The position numbers and the translations under genes are program-made. DNA of 64,000 bases from JALZKA01 sp963725035 (lineage in GTDB: Bacteria; Actinomycetota; Thermoleophilia; Solirubrobacterales; 70-9): NCBI GenBank assembly GCA_963725035.1, contig CAVRWX010000018.1, forward strand, positions 1-64,000. The letters are read 5' to 3'. Positions 8,897-17,351 of the stretch are shown here, piece after piece. How positions within the stretch are numbered: position 1 is the first letter of the stretch; every line of letters begins with the position of its first letter. The notes under the pieces were generated by a model. That model ran no database searches. It saw nothing but the letters and a program-made list of their open reading frames with translations, and was not told the DNA's origin.

Positions 8897-9823
8897 ATGC
8901 GTCGCGCCCGCATGCTCGCGCCGGCACTGGCGGCCCTCGTGGCCGCGGCCGGCGCGGGTTGCGGGTTCGGGCCCGGCGACTCGAGCGAGGGGGAGGCCAC
9001 GCTCACAGTGACTCGCGACTACGGGGCCGAGGAGCTGCTCAAAGTCACACGCGAGGATCCGCCGGAGTCGGAGACCGTCATGCGCATGCTCGATAGCGAG
9101 GCGGAGATCGAGACCCGTTACGGCGGCGGGTTCGTGCAGTCGATCGAGGGGATCTCGGGCACTGCCGAAGGCGGGCGGACCTCCGACTGGTTCTTCTACA
9201 TGAACGGCGTCGAGTCGTCGATCGGTGCCGCCGAGACCGAGGTCCGCGGCGGCGATCGCGTCTGGTGGGACCATCGCGACTGGACCGAGGCGATGCGCGT
9301 TCCCGCGGTCGTGGGCTCGTGGCCGGAGCCGTTCCTCCAGGCGTCCGCCGGATCGGACCGCCTGCCCGTGCGCGTGGTCTGTGCAGGGCCTACGCCGCCG
9401 TGCGAGGCGGCCGAGGACGCCCTGGGAGACGCGGGGGTGAGCGCCGTCGTCACTCAGTTCGGAAATGAAGAGGCCGGCCGCTCGTTGCGGCTCGTCGTCG
9501 GCGAGTGGGATGAGATCCGGTCCGATCAGACGGCCGGACTGCTCGAACGAGGCCCGGAGGCAAGCGGCGTCTTCGCGCGAGTCACACCTGACGGCATCGA
9601 GTTGCTGAACGAGCGAGGCGAGGTCGCCGGCGACGCGGAGGGGCTTCTGGCCGCGACGCGCAACGGCGAGGGAACGCCGACCTGGATAGCGACAGGAACC
9701 GACGAGGATGGCGTTCTCGGTGCGGTTGCGCTGCTCGGCACCGTCGAGATCGAGGACCGCTATGCCGTCGCCGTCTCGGAAGACGTCGCCGTGCCGCTTC
9801 CGGTCGCGGGGGACGCGCCGTGA
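8897..9823 (+). CDS. DUF4430 lipoprotein, putative cobalamin-binding
   Basis: 308 residues from ATG 8897. Lipoprotein signal LAALVAAAGAGC with the lipobox Cys at about residue 21. The DUF4430 core follows: TVTRDYGAEELLKV, a long helix-like MRMLDSEAEIETRYGGGFVQ, then GGRTSDWFFYMNGVESSIGA and VRGGDRVWWDHRDW, the diagnostic W-fyxNG ... GDxxWWxxxD pattern. A second domain (about 130-308) contains DRLPVRVVCAG and EDRYAVAVSEDVAVPLP and resembles a small extracellular binding module; I do not recognise it. Being lipid-anchored and in an operon with an ECF transporter, it probably captures cobalamin at the membrane. It overlaps the next gene by four bases (GTGA). Confidence 0.85.
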   Translation: MRRARMLAPALAALVAAAGAGCGFGPGDSSEGEATLTVTRDYGAEELLKVTREDPPESETVMRMLDSEAEIETRYGGGFVQSIEGISGTAEGGRTSDWFFYMNGVESSIGAAETEVRGGDRVWWDHRDWTEAMRVPAVVGSWPEPFLQASAGSDRLPVRVVCAGPTPPCEAAEDALGDAGVSAVVTQFGNEEAGRSLRLVVGEWDEIRSDQTAGLLERGPEASGVFARVTPDGIELLNERGEVAGDAEGLLAATRNGEGTPTWIATGTDEDGVLGAVALLGTVEIEDRYAVAVSEDVAVPLPVAGDAP

Positions 9824-10698
9824 TCGCCGCCCTCACGTACGTGCCCCGGCGAACGCCCCTTGGCCGAGCGGGAGCCCTGGCCGCAAGCGCCTACCTGGGC
9901 GCTTTCGTCGCTGTGGCGTTCGCCTTTTCGCACCCGGTCGTCCTGGCGGCGGACGGGCTCGCCGTCGTGATTGCGGGGCTCCTGGCCGGGACAGGGCGTG
10001 CACTCGCCGTGTCCGCGCGCTTCGCCGCCTGGCTTGGCGTCCTCATGATCGTCACGAACGCGATCGCTTCGCAGCGCGGCGAAACGGTCCTGGTACGCGG
10101 CCCTGACCTACCGGTGCTTGGCACTGTCGACGTAACGGCTGAAGCGATCGCTGAGGGCGGGATCCTCGCCTTGCGGGTGGCGATCGTGATCGCGGCGTTC
10201 GCTGTGTTCACCGCCGCCGTCGACCCGGACCGCGTCCTTCGTCTGTTGCGGCCCATCGCTCGGCGCTCGGCGTTGACCGCGACGCTGGTCGTTCGCTTGG
10301 TGCCCCTCGCCGCGGCGGACCACGCCCGCCTTCGCGATGGCGCCGCTCTGCGCGGGCCGGCTGCCGCCCCCGTTTCGCGTTCGTCTCTCGTCCGCCGGCT
10401 CGTCGCCGGGTCGCTCGACCGCTCGGTCGATGCGGCCGCGGCGCTGGAGCTGCGCGGCTACGCAGGCACCGCTCCGGGGCGGGCCCGCAAGCTTCCGCGT
10501 TCGCCGGTCGACGCGGGTTTCTGGCTCGCGGCTGCGGCCATCTGGGGCCTCGCCGTGGCCTGCGTTGCAACGGGCGCTGTGACGTATGAGTCGTATCCCG
10601 GGATCGAACTCGGGCTCGAGCCGCTCGGCGTCGCGCTCGCGCTCGCGCTTCCGCCGCTGGCTGCGATCCCGCATCTGGTCGGAGGCGCTCGGCGATGA
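9820..10698 (+). CDS. ecfT: ECF transporter transmembrane subunit EcfT
   Basis: 292 residues, about six membrane helices. The CbiQ/EcfT coupling region is present as DPDRVLRLLRPIARRSALTA followed by ARLRDGAALRGPAA and ALELRGYAG; the two Ala-Arg-Gly-like coupling motifs (here ARLRDGAAL and ELRGYAG) contact the ATPases. Its role is to bind the ATPase pair and topple the S-component during vitamin uptake. GTG start at 9820 overlaps the upstream stop (GTGA) and the downstream ATPase starts at 10695 (ATGA), giving a tightly coupled operon under the B12 riboswitch. Confidence 0.9.
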   Translation: MIAALTYVPRRTPLGRAGALAASAYLGAFVAVAFAFSHPVVLAADGLAVVIAGLLAGTGRALAVSARFAAWLGVLMIVTNAIASQRGETVLVRGPDLPVLGTVDVTAEAIAEGGILALRVAIVIAAFAVFTAAVDPDRVLRLLRPIARRSALTATLVVRLVPLAAADHARLRDGAALRGPAAAPVSRSSLVRRLVAGSLDRSVDAAAALELRGYAGTAPGRARKLPRSPVDAGFWLAAAAIWGLAVACVATGAVTYESYPGIELGLEPLGVALALALPPLAAIPHLVGGARR

Positions 10699-12311
10699 GC
10701 GATTCGGTCATCGACTTCGCACGCTTCTCGTACCGCTATCCCGGCGCGGCCGCCCCATCTCTTCGCGATGTCGACCTGCGCGTCGCCGACGGGGAGTTCG
10801 TCGTCCTCGCGGGCCGCTCGGCGGCTGGCAAGTCGACCCTCCTGAGAGCAGCGTGCGGGCTCGTCCCTCACTTCCATGGCGGGGAGGCGGCGGGCGCGGC
10901 ATCCGTCTGCGGTCTGGATCTCTCCGAGAACGGCCCGGCCGACCTTCGGGGTGCGGTTGGCCTCGTGGCGCAGGACCCCGAAACGCAGGTCGTCGCGGCG
11001 ACGGTGCGGGGCGAGCTGGAGCTGCCGCTGGAGATCGCCGGGGAGCCCGCTGCCTCGCGGGCACGCGCGGTCGAGGAGGCGAGTCTTGCCCTGGGTATCG
11101 CCCACCTGCTCGGCCGTTCGACGCAGACGCTCTCGGGCGGTGAGCTCCAGCGCGTCGCGCTCGCCGCCGCGCTCGTCGGCAGGCCGCGGGTCGTTCTCCT
11201 CGACGAGCCGACCTCCCAGCTCGATCCGGTGGCCGGCGACGAGCTCATCGGCCTTCTTCGCCGCCTGAATGAGGAGTGGGGCACGACGATCGTGCTGGCC
11301 GAGCACCGCCTCGAGCGCTGCCTCGCCGCGGCCGACCGGGTCGTGGCGATGGCGGAGGGCCGAATCGCCTTCGACGGCGATCCCGCGGCGTACCTCGGTT
11401 GGGCGCTCGACTCGGACGCCGCACTGGCGACGCCGCTCGCTCGCCTCTTCGACGGCGCCGGCATGCGCCCCGCACCCGTGAGCGTGAAGGACGCCCGCGC
11501 CCGCTTGGCGCTCCAACCCCACGAACGTCCCACGCCGAGCCCACTGGGTCATGACGCGGGACGTTCGTCGAAGGGGAAGGCCCTCCGCGTGAAGCGGCTC
11601 TGGGTCGAGCTCGACCATGGCGAGGGCCCGCACGAGGTGATCCGCGACCTCTCGCTGCGCATCGAGCCCGGAGAGGTCGTGGCGCTGATGGGGCGAAACG
11701 GCGCCGGGAAGTCGACACTCCTGCGCGCGATCGCCGGCCTGGCCGAGCCCCGCCGCGGCAAGGCCGAAGCGCCTGCCGGGTGGGCGCTGGTGCCGCAGGC
11801 GCCGGGGGACCTTCTCGTCCGCGAGCGGGTCGGCGATGAGCTCCCTGGACCCGAAGGCGATGCTGCGCTGGCCGCCGTGGGACTGACGGGCGCGGGCGAC
11901 GCGGACCCCCGCGACCTTTCGGGTGGAGAGCGCCAGCGCCTGGCTCTCGCGATTGCGATGGCGGGTCGCGCGGAAGGGAGCATTCCCGGCCTGATTTGCC
12001 TCGACGAGCCGACCCGCGGCATGGACACTGCTCGAAAGCACGAGCTCGCCGGTCGGCTCGGGGATCTCGCCCGCAAGGGCTCCGCGGTCCTGGTTGCGAC
12101 CCACGACGTCGAGTTCGCCGCCACCTTCGCTGAGCGCGTTGTCCTGATGGGCGAGGGCGAGGTCCTTGCGGACGGCACCGCCGAAGAGATCCTCTCGGGC
12201 GGCTGGTACTTCGCGACCGAGGTGGCGCGGGCACTCGGCGCGGGCGGTCCGATCACGCCGGAGCGTGGCGCGGAACTCCTGCGGGAGCGCTCGGCGGCGG
12301 GTGAGCGCTGA
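10695..12311 (+). CDS. ecfA: ECF transporter ATPase, two ABC domains fused
   Basis: 538 residues with two complete ABC cassettes. Domain 1: Walker A GRSAAGKST (about 40-48), Q-loop QDPETQV, signature LSGGELQR, Walker B VVLLDEPTSQLD, H-loop AEHR. Domain 2: Walker A GRNGAGKST (about 330), signature LSGGERQR, Walker B LICLDEPTRGMD, H-loop ATHD. QDPE(T)Q is typical of EcfA ATPases. Fusion replaces the usual EcfA1/EcfA2 pair and fixes 1:1 stoichiometry. Four-base overlap with ecfT and a one-base overlap with the S-component gene. It energises cobalamin uptake by inference from the riboswitch. Confidence 0.93.
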   Translation: MSDSVIDFARFSYRYPGAAAPSLRDVDLRVADGEFVVLAGRSAAGKSTLLRAACGLVPHFHGGEAAGAASVCGLDLSENGPADLRGAVGLVAQDPETQVVAATVRGELELPLEIAGEPAASRARAVEEASLALGIAHLLGRSTQTLSGGELQRVALAAALVGRPRVVLLDEPTSQLDPVAGDELIGLLRRLNEEWGTTIVLAEHRLERCLAAADRVVAMAEGRIAFDGDPAAYLGWALDSDAALATPLARLFDGAGMRPAPVSVKDARARLALQPHERPTPSPLGHDAGRSSKGKALRVKRLWVELDHGEGPHEVIRDLSLRIEPGEVVALMGRNGAGKSTLLRAIAGLAEPRRGKAEAPAGWALVPQAPGDLLVRERVGDELPGPEGDAALAAVGLTGAGDADPRDLSGGERQRLALAIAMAGRAEGSIPGLICLDEPTRGMDTARKHELAGRLGDLARKGSAVLVATHDVEFAATFAERVVLMGEGEVLADGTAEEILSGGWYFATEVARALGAGGPITPERGAELLRERSAAGER

Positions 12312-14173
12312 TGGACTTCCGCCTCGCGATCACGCTCGGAATTCTCCTCGTCCTAGCGGTCGGCGTCATGTGGTTCGAGCGCTCGCGGCCAAGCTCGCGG
12401 GTGATTGCCCTGGTCGCATCCCTGACCGCTCTCGCCGTTGCAACAAGGCTGGTACTCGCGCCGATCCCGAACGTCGTGGGTACAACGGACGTTGCGCTGC
12501 TCACGGGCTACGCGCTGGGCGGTCCGCCCGGGTTCATGGTTGGGGCGCTGGCCGCGCCGATCTCGAACATCTGGCTCGGGCAGGGGCCATGGACGGTGTG
12601 GCAGATGGCGGGCTGGGGCCTTGCGGGACTTGCGGGCGCGGGCCTTGCGATGGTCGCCGGCCGCACCCTGGGACGTCTAGGCCTCGCGCTCGCGTGCGGA
12701 GCCATGGGCCTCCTCTACGGCGCTCTCCTCGACCTGTCGGTCATGGTGACCTATGGCGGCGAGCAGTCGCTCGACCGCTACCTGGCTCTGTCCGCGCGCG
12801 GGACCCCCTTCAACATCGCTCACGCGGTCGGCAACTTCGCGATCGCGTTCGCGGCTGGCCCGGCGCTGGTGCGGATGATCTCCCGCTTCCGCGAGCGGCT
12901 CGAGTTCACCTGGCATCCTGCGGGCGCGCTGCCGGTCGCCCTGGCGGCGCTCGTCGTCGCGATGGGATCAGCGGGCGCGCCCGACGCGCACGCCGACGCC
13001 GGCAGCGGCCGTGCGTGGCTCGAGCGCACGCAGAACGCGGATGGCGGGTTCGCGGCGACGCCCGGCCAGCCCTCTTCGGCGGCGATGACGACGTGGGCGG
13101 TGCTCGGCCTGGAGGCGGCGGGCGTCAACCCGCTCGACGTGGAGCGCGGGAGCGACTCCCCGATCGACTTCCTGCGGGACACGCGGATCACGTCGGCGAC
13201 CGACTTACAACGGATGATCCTCGCGCTCGAGGGCGCCGGGATCAACTCGCGCTCGTTCGAGGGCCGCGATCTCGTGGGGCAGCTTCGGTCGAAGCGCTCG
13301 GGCGACGGCTCGTGGGAGGGCCAGGTGAACATCACGGCGTTCGGCATCCTGGCTCTGCGAGCGGCCGGACAGGGCGATGTCGCCAAGTCGGCGGACTGGC
13401 TGCGGGACACTCAGAACTCGAATGGAGGCTGGGGGTTCGCGCCTGGCCGCGGCTCGGACGCCGACTCGACCGGCGCGGCGCTCCAGGCGCTCGCGGCGGC
13501 CGGGGGTAGCTCGTCGGCGGTTTCCGACGGAGCTCGCTACCTCGTTCAGACCCAGAAGGGCGATGGCGGCTGGACGCTCTCGGGCGGCGTCGTGAACTCG
13601 CAGTCGACCGCGTGGGCGGTACAAGGGCTCGTCGCGGCGCGCGGCTCCGGGTCGTCGATCTCCAAGGGCGTCTCCTACCTCGCCAGGCGCCAGGCGGGGG
13701 ATGGGCACTACGCGTACTCGGGGGCGTCGGATCAGACACCGGTGTGGGTGACGGCGCAGGCGCTGACGGCGGTCGAGCGCAGGCCGTTCCCGCTTGCGGC
13801 GGTGGCGCGGGCGCCGAAGAGCCGGGCGGGATCGCCGGAGGGTTCGGATGGGCCTGAGCGGGACTGGCGCGGGATCGGACGGCGAGGCTGGAGCGCGGGG
13901 TGGGGGCAAGGGCTCGGAGCGTGGTCGTGAGGGCGATAAAAGGGGGAAGGACGAAGGGGGAGGTGGCAGCTCGGACGAGCCAGAAGCGCGGCTCGAGTGG
14001 CACCGTTTCGTTCGCCTGACGAAACAAACGCGCCTGGAACGGTCGAAGGCGAGCAGGCGGCCGAGGAGGAGGCGCAGGGTCTCACGGACGCGGCGAAGAT
14101 CGGCATCGGCGGCGGCGTCCTGGCCGTCCTGGTCGCGGGCGGCATCGTCTACTACCGCCGATCCCTCGCTTGA
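12311..14173 (+). CDS. ECF S-component fused to extracellular alpha/alpha-barrel (prenyltransferase/transcobalamin-like) with C-terminal membrane anchor
   Basis: Residues 1-220 hold about six membrane helices with an S-component style GPPGFMVGALAAPISNIWLG and GQGPWTVWQMAGWGLAGL. From about residue 233 an outside domain carries repeats of the squalene-cyclase/prenyltransferase alpha-alpha type: WLERTQNADGGF, WLRDTQNSNGGWGF, YLVQTQKGDGGW, YLARRQAGDGHY. The same alpha6-alpha6 barrel forms the N-terminal domain of transcobalamin and intrinsic factor. The unshifted frame ends at 13930, but adjacent frames continue into a low-complexity Gly/Glu linker and a clear anchor IGIGGGVLAVLVAGGIVYYR ending at TGA 14171-14173. 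I infer two indels in the linker. With the two DUF4430 proteins upstream this supplies the second half of a B12-binding clamp tied directly to the transporter. Confidence 0.85.
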
Positions 14174-14181
14174 TCGACGGC

Positions 14182-14210
14182 ATCACAGCCGCGGATAGCG
14201 CGGTTGTGAT
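14182..14210 (+). terminator. Hairpin after the B12 operon
   Basis: Inverted repeat ATCACAGCCGCG (14182-14193), five-base loop, CGCGGTTGTGAT (14199-14210): a 12-bp stem with one G-U pair. It starts nine bases after the joined stop of the S-component fusion and ends 26 bases before the nitroreductase start. There is no U-tract, so termination efficiency is uncertain. Confidence 0.5.
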
Positions 14211-14236
14211 GACTCTCGCGGGATACCGTTGGCGGC

Positions 14237-14747
14237 GTGGACGTTGAAGCCGCCATTCGCACCCGCCGCACGCATAAGGCTTACCGGCAGGACCCCGTGT
14301 CGCGCGAGGTCCTGGACGAGCTCTTCGAGCTCGCGGCGTGGGCGCCGAACCACAACCTGACGGTCCCCTGGCGCTTCCGTGTCGTTGGGCCGCGAAGCGC
14401 TCGAGCGCTTGAAGGCTGCCGCAGGCCCTGAGGCGGCCGCGAAGCTCGATCGGGCGCCGACGCTGATCGTCGTCTCCTCGGTCGAGACCGGGGATGCCGT
14501 CCAGGACGAGGAGGACCTCCACTCGACCGCGGTCGCCGCGTACATCGTGCTCCTCGCCGCGCACGCGCGCGGGCTCGGAGGCTACTGGCGCACCCCGGGG
14601 GTCCTGCGCGAGCGGGCCGGCCTCGAGGCGGTCGGCGTTCCTGACTCGGAGCGCTTCGTCGGCCTGCTGCATCTGGGCGAGGTCTTCGAGCCGAAGTCCG
14701 CGCCCGAGCGCCCCGACACCGCCGATGTCGTCACCTACCTCGACTAG
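14237..14747 (+). CDS. Nitroreductase-family protein, one frame change
   Basis: GTG start gives VEAAIRTRRTHKAYRQDPVS and DELFELAAWAPNHNLTVPWR, the FMN-binding N-terminus of the nitroreductase fold (RRSxRxF-like and AP(S/N)xxNxQPWR-like motifs). The frame changes near 14388; the next frame continues REALERLKAAAG, then TLIVVSSVETGDAVQDEED, AAYIVLLAAHARGLGGYWRT and LHLGEVFEPK to a stop at 14745-14747. The joined length of about 170 residues is normal for a short nitroreductase. FMN-dependent reduction of nitro, quinone or enone substrates is the family activity; the substrate is unknown. The conserved second half suggests a sequencing indel. Confidence 0.8.
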
Positions 14748-14759
14748 GAATACGGAACC

Positions 14760-16469
14760 TTGCTTTCACGAAAGGACGCGCTCGAAGCGCTGAAGACCGA
14801 GGAGTGGGACGTAGTCGTCATCGGCGGCGGCGTCACCGGCGCGGGCGTCGCATTGGACGCTGCATCGCGCGGGTACTCGGTGGCGATCATCGAGCGCGCC
14901 GACTGGGCGTCGGGCACGTCGAGCCGGTCGTCGAAGATGGTCCACGGCGGCCTTCGCTACCTCCAGAACTTCGACCTGGGGCTCGTGCGCGAGGCGCTGC
15001 TCGAGCGCCAGCTCATGGTCGAGATGGCGCCGCATCTCGTCTACCCGACGCCGTTCCTGGTACCGAGCCTGGGCGAGGGCAAGAGGAACCGTCTGATCGG
15101 AATCGGCCTCAACGCGTACGACGTGATGGCGACCACGCGGGTCGGCACCCGCCGCGAGCGAAAGAAGGAGACCGCCCTGCGCGGCGAGGGTTCGGACGCG
15201 CCGCCCGATCCCGAGCGGTGGGCGCCCGACCGCCACCGAACGATTCCCGGCGACGAGGCGGCGGAGCGCATTCCCGCGCTGGCGCCGCTCGACCCGCGCG
15301 AGGCCTACCTCTTCTACGACTGCCAGACCGACGATGTCCGCCTGGTCCTGACGATCCTGGGCGAGGCCGAGCGCTTCGGCGCCGTCCCCCTGAACGGCGT
15401 CGAGGTGACCGATCTCGTCGAGAAGGAAGGGATCGCCACCGGCGTCTCGTGCCGTGAGGGGGCGACGGGTGAGACCTTCGATGTCGCGGCGCAGAACGTG
15501 ATCAACGCGACGGGTGTGTGGGCCGATCGCATTCGCCCGGACGAGATCCACAACGAGGCCGAGGTGCCGAGGATCGCGCCGAGCCGCGGCACGCACGTGA
15601 CGGTCTCGCAGGAAAAGCTCGCGATCGGAACCGCGGCCTGCATCGTCCCGGCGGGCGAGGACCGCACGATCTTCGCCCTGCCCTGGTACGGGCGGACGCT
15701 GATCGGCACGACGGACCGCGATTACGAGGGCGAGCTCGACCACATCGAGCCCTCCGGCGACGACATCGACTACCTCCTGAGCGCCGCCAACTCGTTCTTC
15801 GGCACGGATCTCGGCCGAGCCGACATCACCGGCGCGTACGCGGGCGTGAGGCCTCTCATCTCCACTGGCGACCCGCGCAAGTCGGTCGACATCTCGCGAA
15901 AGGCCGAGCTGTATGAGACCTCGTCGGGGATGCTCACGATCACAGGCGGCAAGCTCACCACCTGGCGCCGCATGGCCAAGCAGGTCGTGGATCGGATGGT
16001 CGAGCGCGAGGGGCGGCAGGCGCCGTGCCGGACCGCCGACCTGCCGCTGGGTATGCCCGCCTCCGACGAGGACCTTGCCGCGCTGGGCGACCTCGGCGTG
16101 GCCGACCATGACCGAACGGCCGAGCTCCTGCGCTTCCGCTACGGGCAGTTCTCCTCGAAATTGCTGCGGATGGCGGGAGAGCAGGGCGGGCTGGGCGAGC
16201 CGATCGTCGAGGGGATGCCAGACCTGGTGGTTGAGGCCCTGGTCGCCGCTCGATACGAGCAGGCCCGGTCGGTCGCGGACGTCCTTCTGCGCCGGACGCG
16301 GCTCGGAATCCTGGCGGCGCCCCAGCTCCGCACCGCCGAGGCGGTGCGTCCGATCGCCGAGGTGCTCGGCGGCGAGCTCGGGTGGTCGGACGAAGAAGTC
16401 GCAAGCTCCGCGGAAGCCTGGCTGGTCGAGGCGGAGGCGGAGGGCGTCGACCCCGCAAAAGCCGCCTGA
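14760..16469 (+). CDS. glpD: Aerobic glycerol-3-phosphate dehydrogenase
   Basis: 569 residues. FAD-binding VVVIGGGVTGAGVALDAASR near the N-terminus, followed by SSRSSKMVHGGLRYLQNFDL, the hallmark GlpD substrate/FAD segment, and later LPWYGRTLIGTTDRDYEG and TGAYAGVRPLI, ending with the C-terminal helical domain (SADEDLA-like through AEVLGGELGWSDEEV). It oxidises sn-glycerol-3-phosphate to dihydroxyacetone phosphate and passes electrons to quinone at the membrane. TTG start at 14760, 12 bases after the nitroreductase stop, without a strong ribosome site. The glycerol utilisation partners (glpK, glpF) are not nearby. Confidence 0.93.
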   Translation: MLSRKDALEALKTEEWDVVVIGGGVTGAGVALDAASRGYSVAIIERADWASGTSSRSSKMVHGGLRYLQNFDLGLVREALLERQLMVEMAPHLVYPTPFLVPSLGEGKRNRLIGIGLNAYDVMATTRVGTRRERKKETALRGEGSDAPPDPERWAPDRHRTIPGDEAAERIPALAPLDPREAYLFYDCQTDDVRLVLTILGEAERFGAVPLNGVEVTDLVEKEGIATGVSCREGATGETFDVAAQNVINATGVWADRIRPDEIHNEAEVPRIAPSRGTHVTVSQEKLAIGTAACIVPAGEDRTIFALPWYGRTLIGTTDRDYEGELDHIEPSGDDIDYLLSAANSFFGTDLGRADITGAYAGVRPLISTGDPRKSVDISRKAELYETSSGMLTITGGKLTTWRRMAKQVVDRMVEREGRQAPCRTADLPLGMPASDEDLAALGDLGVADHDRTAELLRFRYGQFSSKLLRMAGEQGGLGEPIVEGMPDLVVEALVAARYEQARSVADVLLRRTRLGILAAPQLRTAEAVRPIAEVLGGELGWSDEEVASSAEAWLVEAEAEGVDPAKAA

Positions 16470-16521
16470 CCGCCGCGTCGAGGCGTAAGCTCGATTCAGA
16501 CGCCTGGAACCAATGACAACT

Positions 16522-16557
16522 ACCGGCACCTGCTGCTTTCGCACCTAAAGGTGCTCA
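16522..16557 (+). repeat. Conserved intergenic hairpin element, copy A (before tal)
   Basis: ACCGGCACCTGCTGCTTTCG followed by hairpin GCACC-TAAA-GGTGC and TCATCC. Same layout as copies at 17281, 20934 (reversed), 29491 and 60861: conserved 5' block CYACCGGCACATGCTGCTTTC, then a stem whose two arms change together between copies. It fills most of the gap between glpD and the aldolase gene; a GGAGG ribosome site follows. Function unknown: either a 5' leader RNA or a REP-like repeat. Confidence 0.75.
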
Positions 16558-16576
16558 TCCAATAAATGGAGGACGC

Positions 16577-17272
16577 GTGAGGCTGTTCATCGACACCGGA
16601 TCGGTCGCAGAGGTTGAGGAGATCGCGAAGTGGGGGATCCTCGCCGGCGCAACCACGAACCCCTCGCTCTTGGCGAAGGAGGACGGCGACCCTGGCGACA
16701 TCATCAAGCGCATCTGCGACCTCGCGAACGGGCCCACCTCGGCCGAGGTCGTCTCAGAGGACGGCCCGGGCATGATCGCCGAGGGCCGGGCGCTCGCCGA
16801 GCTTCACGAGCACGTCGTTGTCAAGGTCCCGTTCTGCAAGGAGGGTCTCGAGGCATCGCATGCTCTCACCTCCGACGGCATTCCGGTGAACATGACGCTC
16901 GTCTTCTCGCCGAACCAGGCGCTCCTGGCGGCGGGCGCCGGCGCGACCTACGTCTCGTGTTTCATGGGACGCCTGGACGACATCTCGGTCGACTCGACGG
17001 CGGTCGTCAAGGAGATCGTGGACTGCTTCCGCGCCGGTGGCGTCACTTCGCAGATCATCGCGGCATCCATCCGCCACCCCGAGCACGTGGTCACCTCGGC
17101 CAAGCTCGGCTGCGAGATCGCGACGGTCCCGGCGAAGGTGCTCCGCCAGATGCTCGACCACCCGCTGACCACCCAGGGGGCCGAGAAGTTCAAGGCCGAC
17201 TGGGAGACCCGCCCCGAGTTCGGCGAGTGGCTCAAGGCCCTCGTCGAAGCGCGCAAGATCAGCTCCGGCTGA
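16577..17272 (+). CDS. Transaldolase / fructose-6-phosphate aldolase-like protein
   Basis: 231 residues, short-form transaldolase (TalC/FSA subfamily): MRLFIDTGSVAEVEEIAKWG, GATTNPSLLAKE, then VVVKVPF with the Schiff-base lysine at residue 83, VNMTLVFSPNQALLAAGAGA and VSCFMGRLDD. It acts on dihydroxyacetone or glyceraldehyde-3-phosphate units in the cytoplasm, as transaldolase of the pentose phosphate pathway or as an aldolase; sequence alone does not separate the two. GTG start with a strong GGAGG at 16568-16572. Preceded by the hairpin element copy A and followed by copy B. Confidence 0.9.
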   Translation: MRLFIDTGSVAEVEEIAKWGILAGATTNPSLLAKEDGDPGDIIKRICDLANGPTSAEVVSEDGPGMIAEGRALAELHEHVVVKVPFCKEGLEASHALTSDGIPVNMTLVFSPNQALLAAGAGATYVSCFMGRLDDISVDSTAVVKEIVDCFRAGGVTSQIIAASIRHPEHVVTSAKLGCEIATVPAKVLRQMLDHPLTTQGAEKFKADWETRPEFGEWLKALVEARKISSG

Positions 17273-17280
17273 CGTCAAAG

Positions 17281-17318
17281 AACCACCGGCACATGCTGGT
17301 TTCGCGCTAAAGCGCTCA
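17281..17318 (+). repeat. Conserved intergenic hairpin element, copy B (before rho)
   Basis: ACCACCGGCACATGCTGGTT then TCGC and a GCGC-TAAA-GCGC hairpin, then TCATGG. It starts eight bases after the aldolase stop. A possible -10 (TACATT, 17338-17343) follows, placing a transcription start within a base or two of the rho GTG at 17352, so the rho-like message could be leaderless and the element would then lie upstream of that promoter. Confidence 0.75.
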
Positions 17319-17351
17319 TGGATCCATCCCGCTCGGTTACATTGCCGCTCC

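Noticed and set aside
14766..16544. 592-codon minus-strand open frame opposite glpD
   Set aside because: Arg/Asp-rich shadow with no domain pattern; the plus strand encodes intact GlpD.
16522..17318. Hairpin element as a sigma-54 promoter (GGCAC...GC)
   Set aside because: The GG-to-GC distance is 8, 9 or 14 bases depending on the copy and never the required 10, and the hairpin arms covary, which a promoter would not need.
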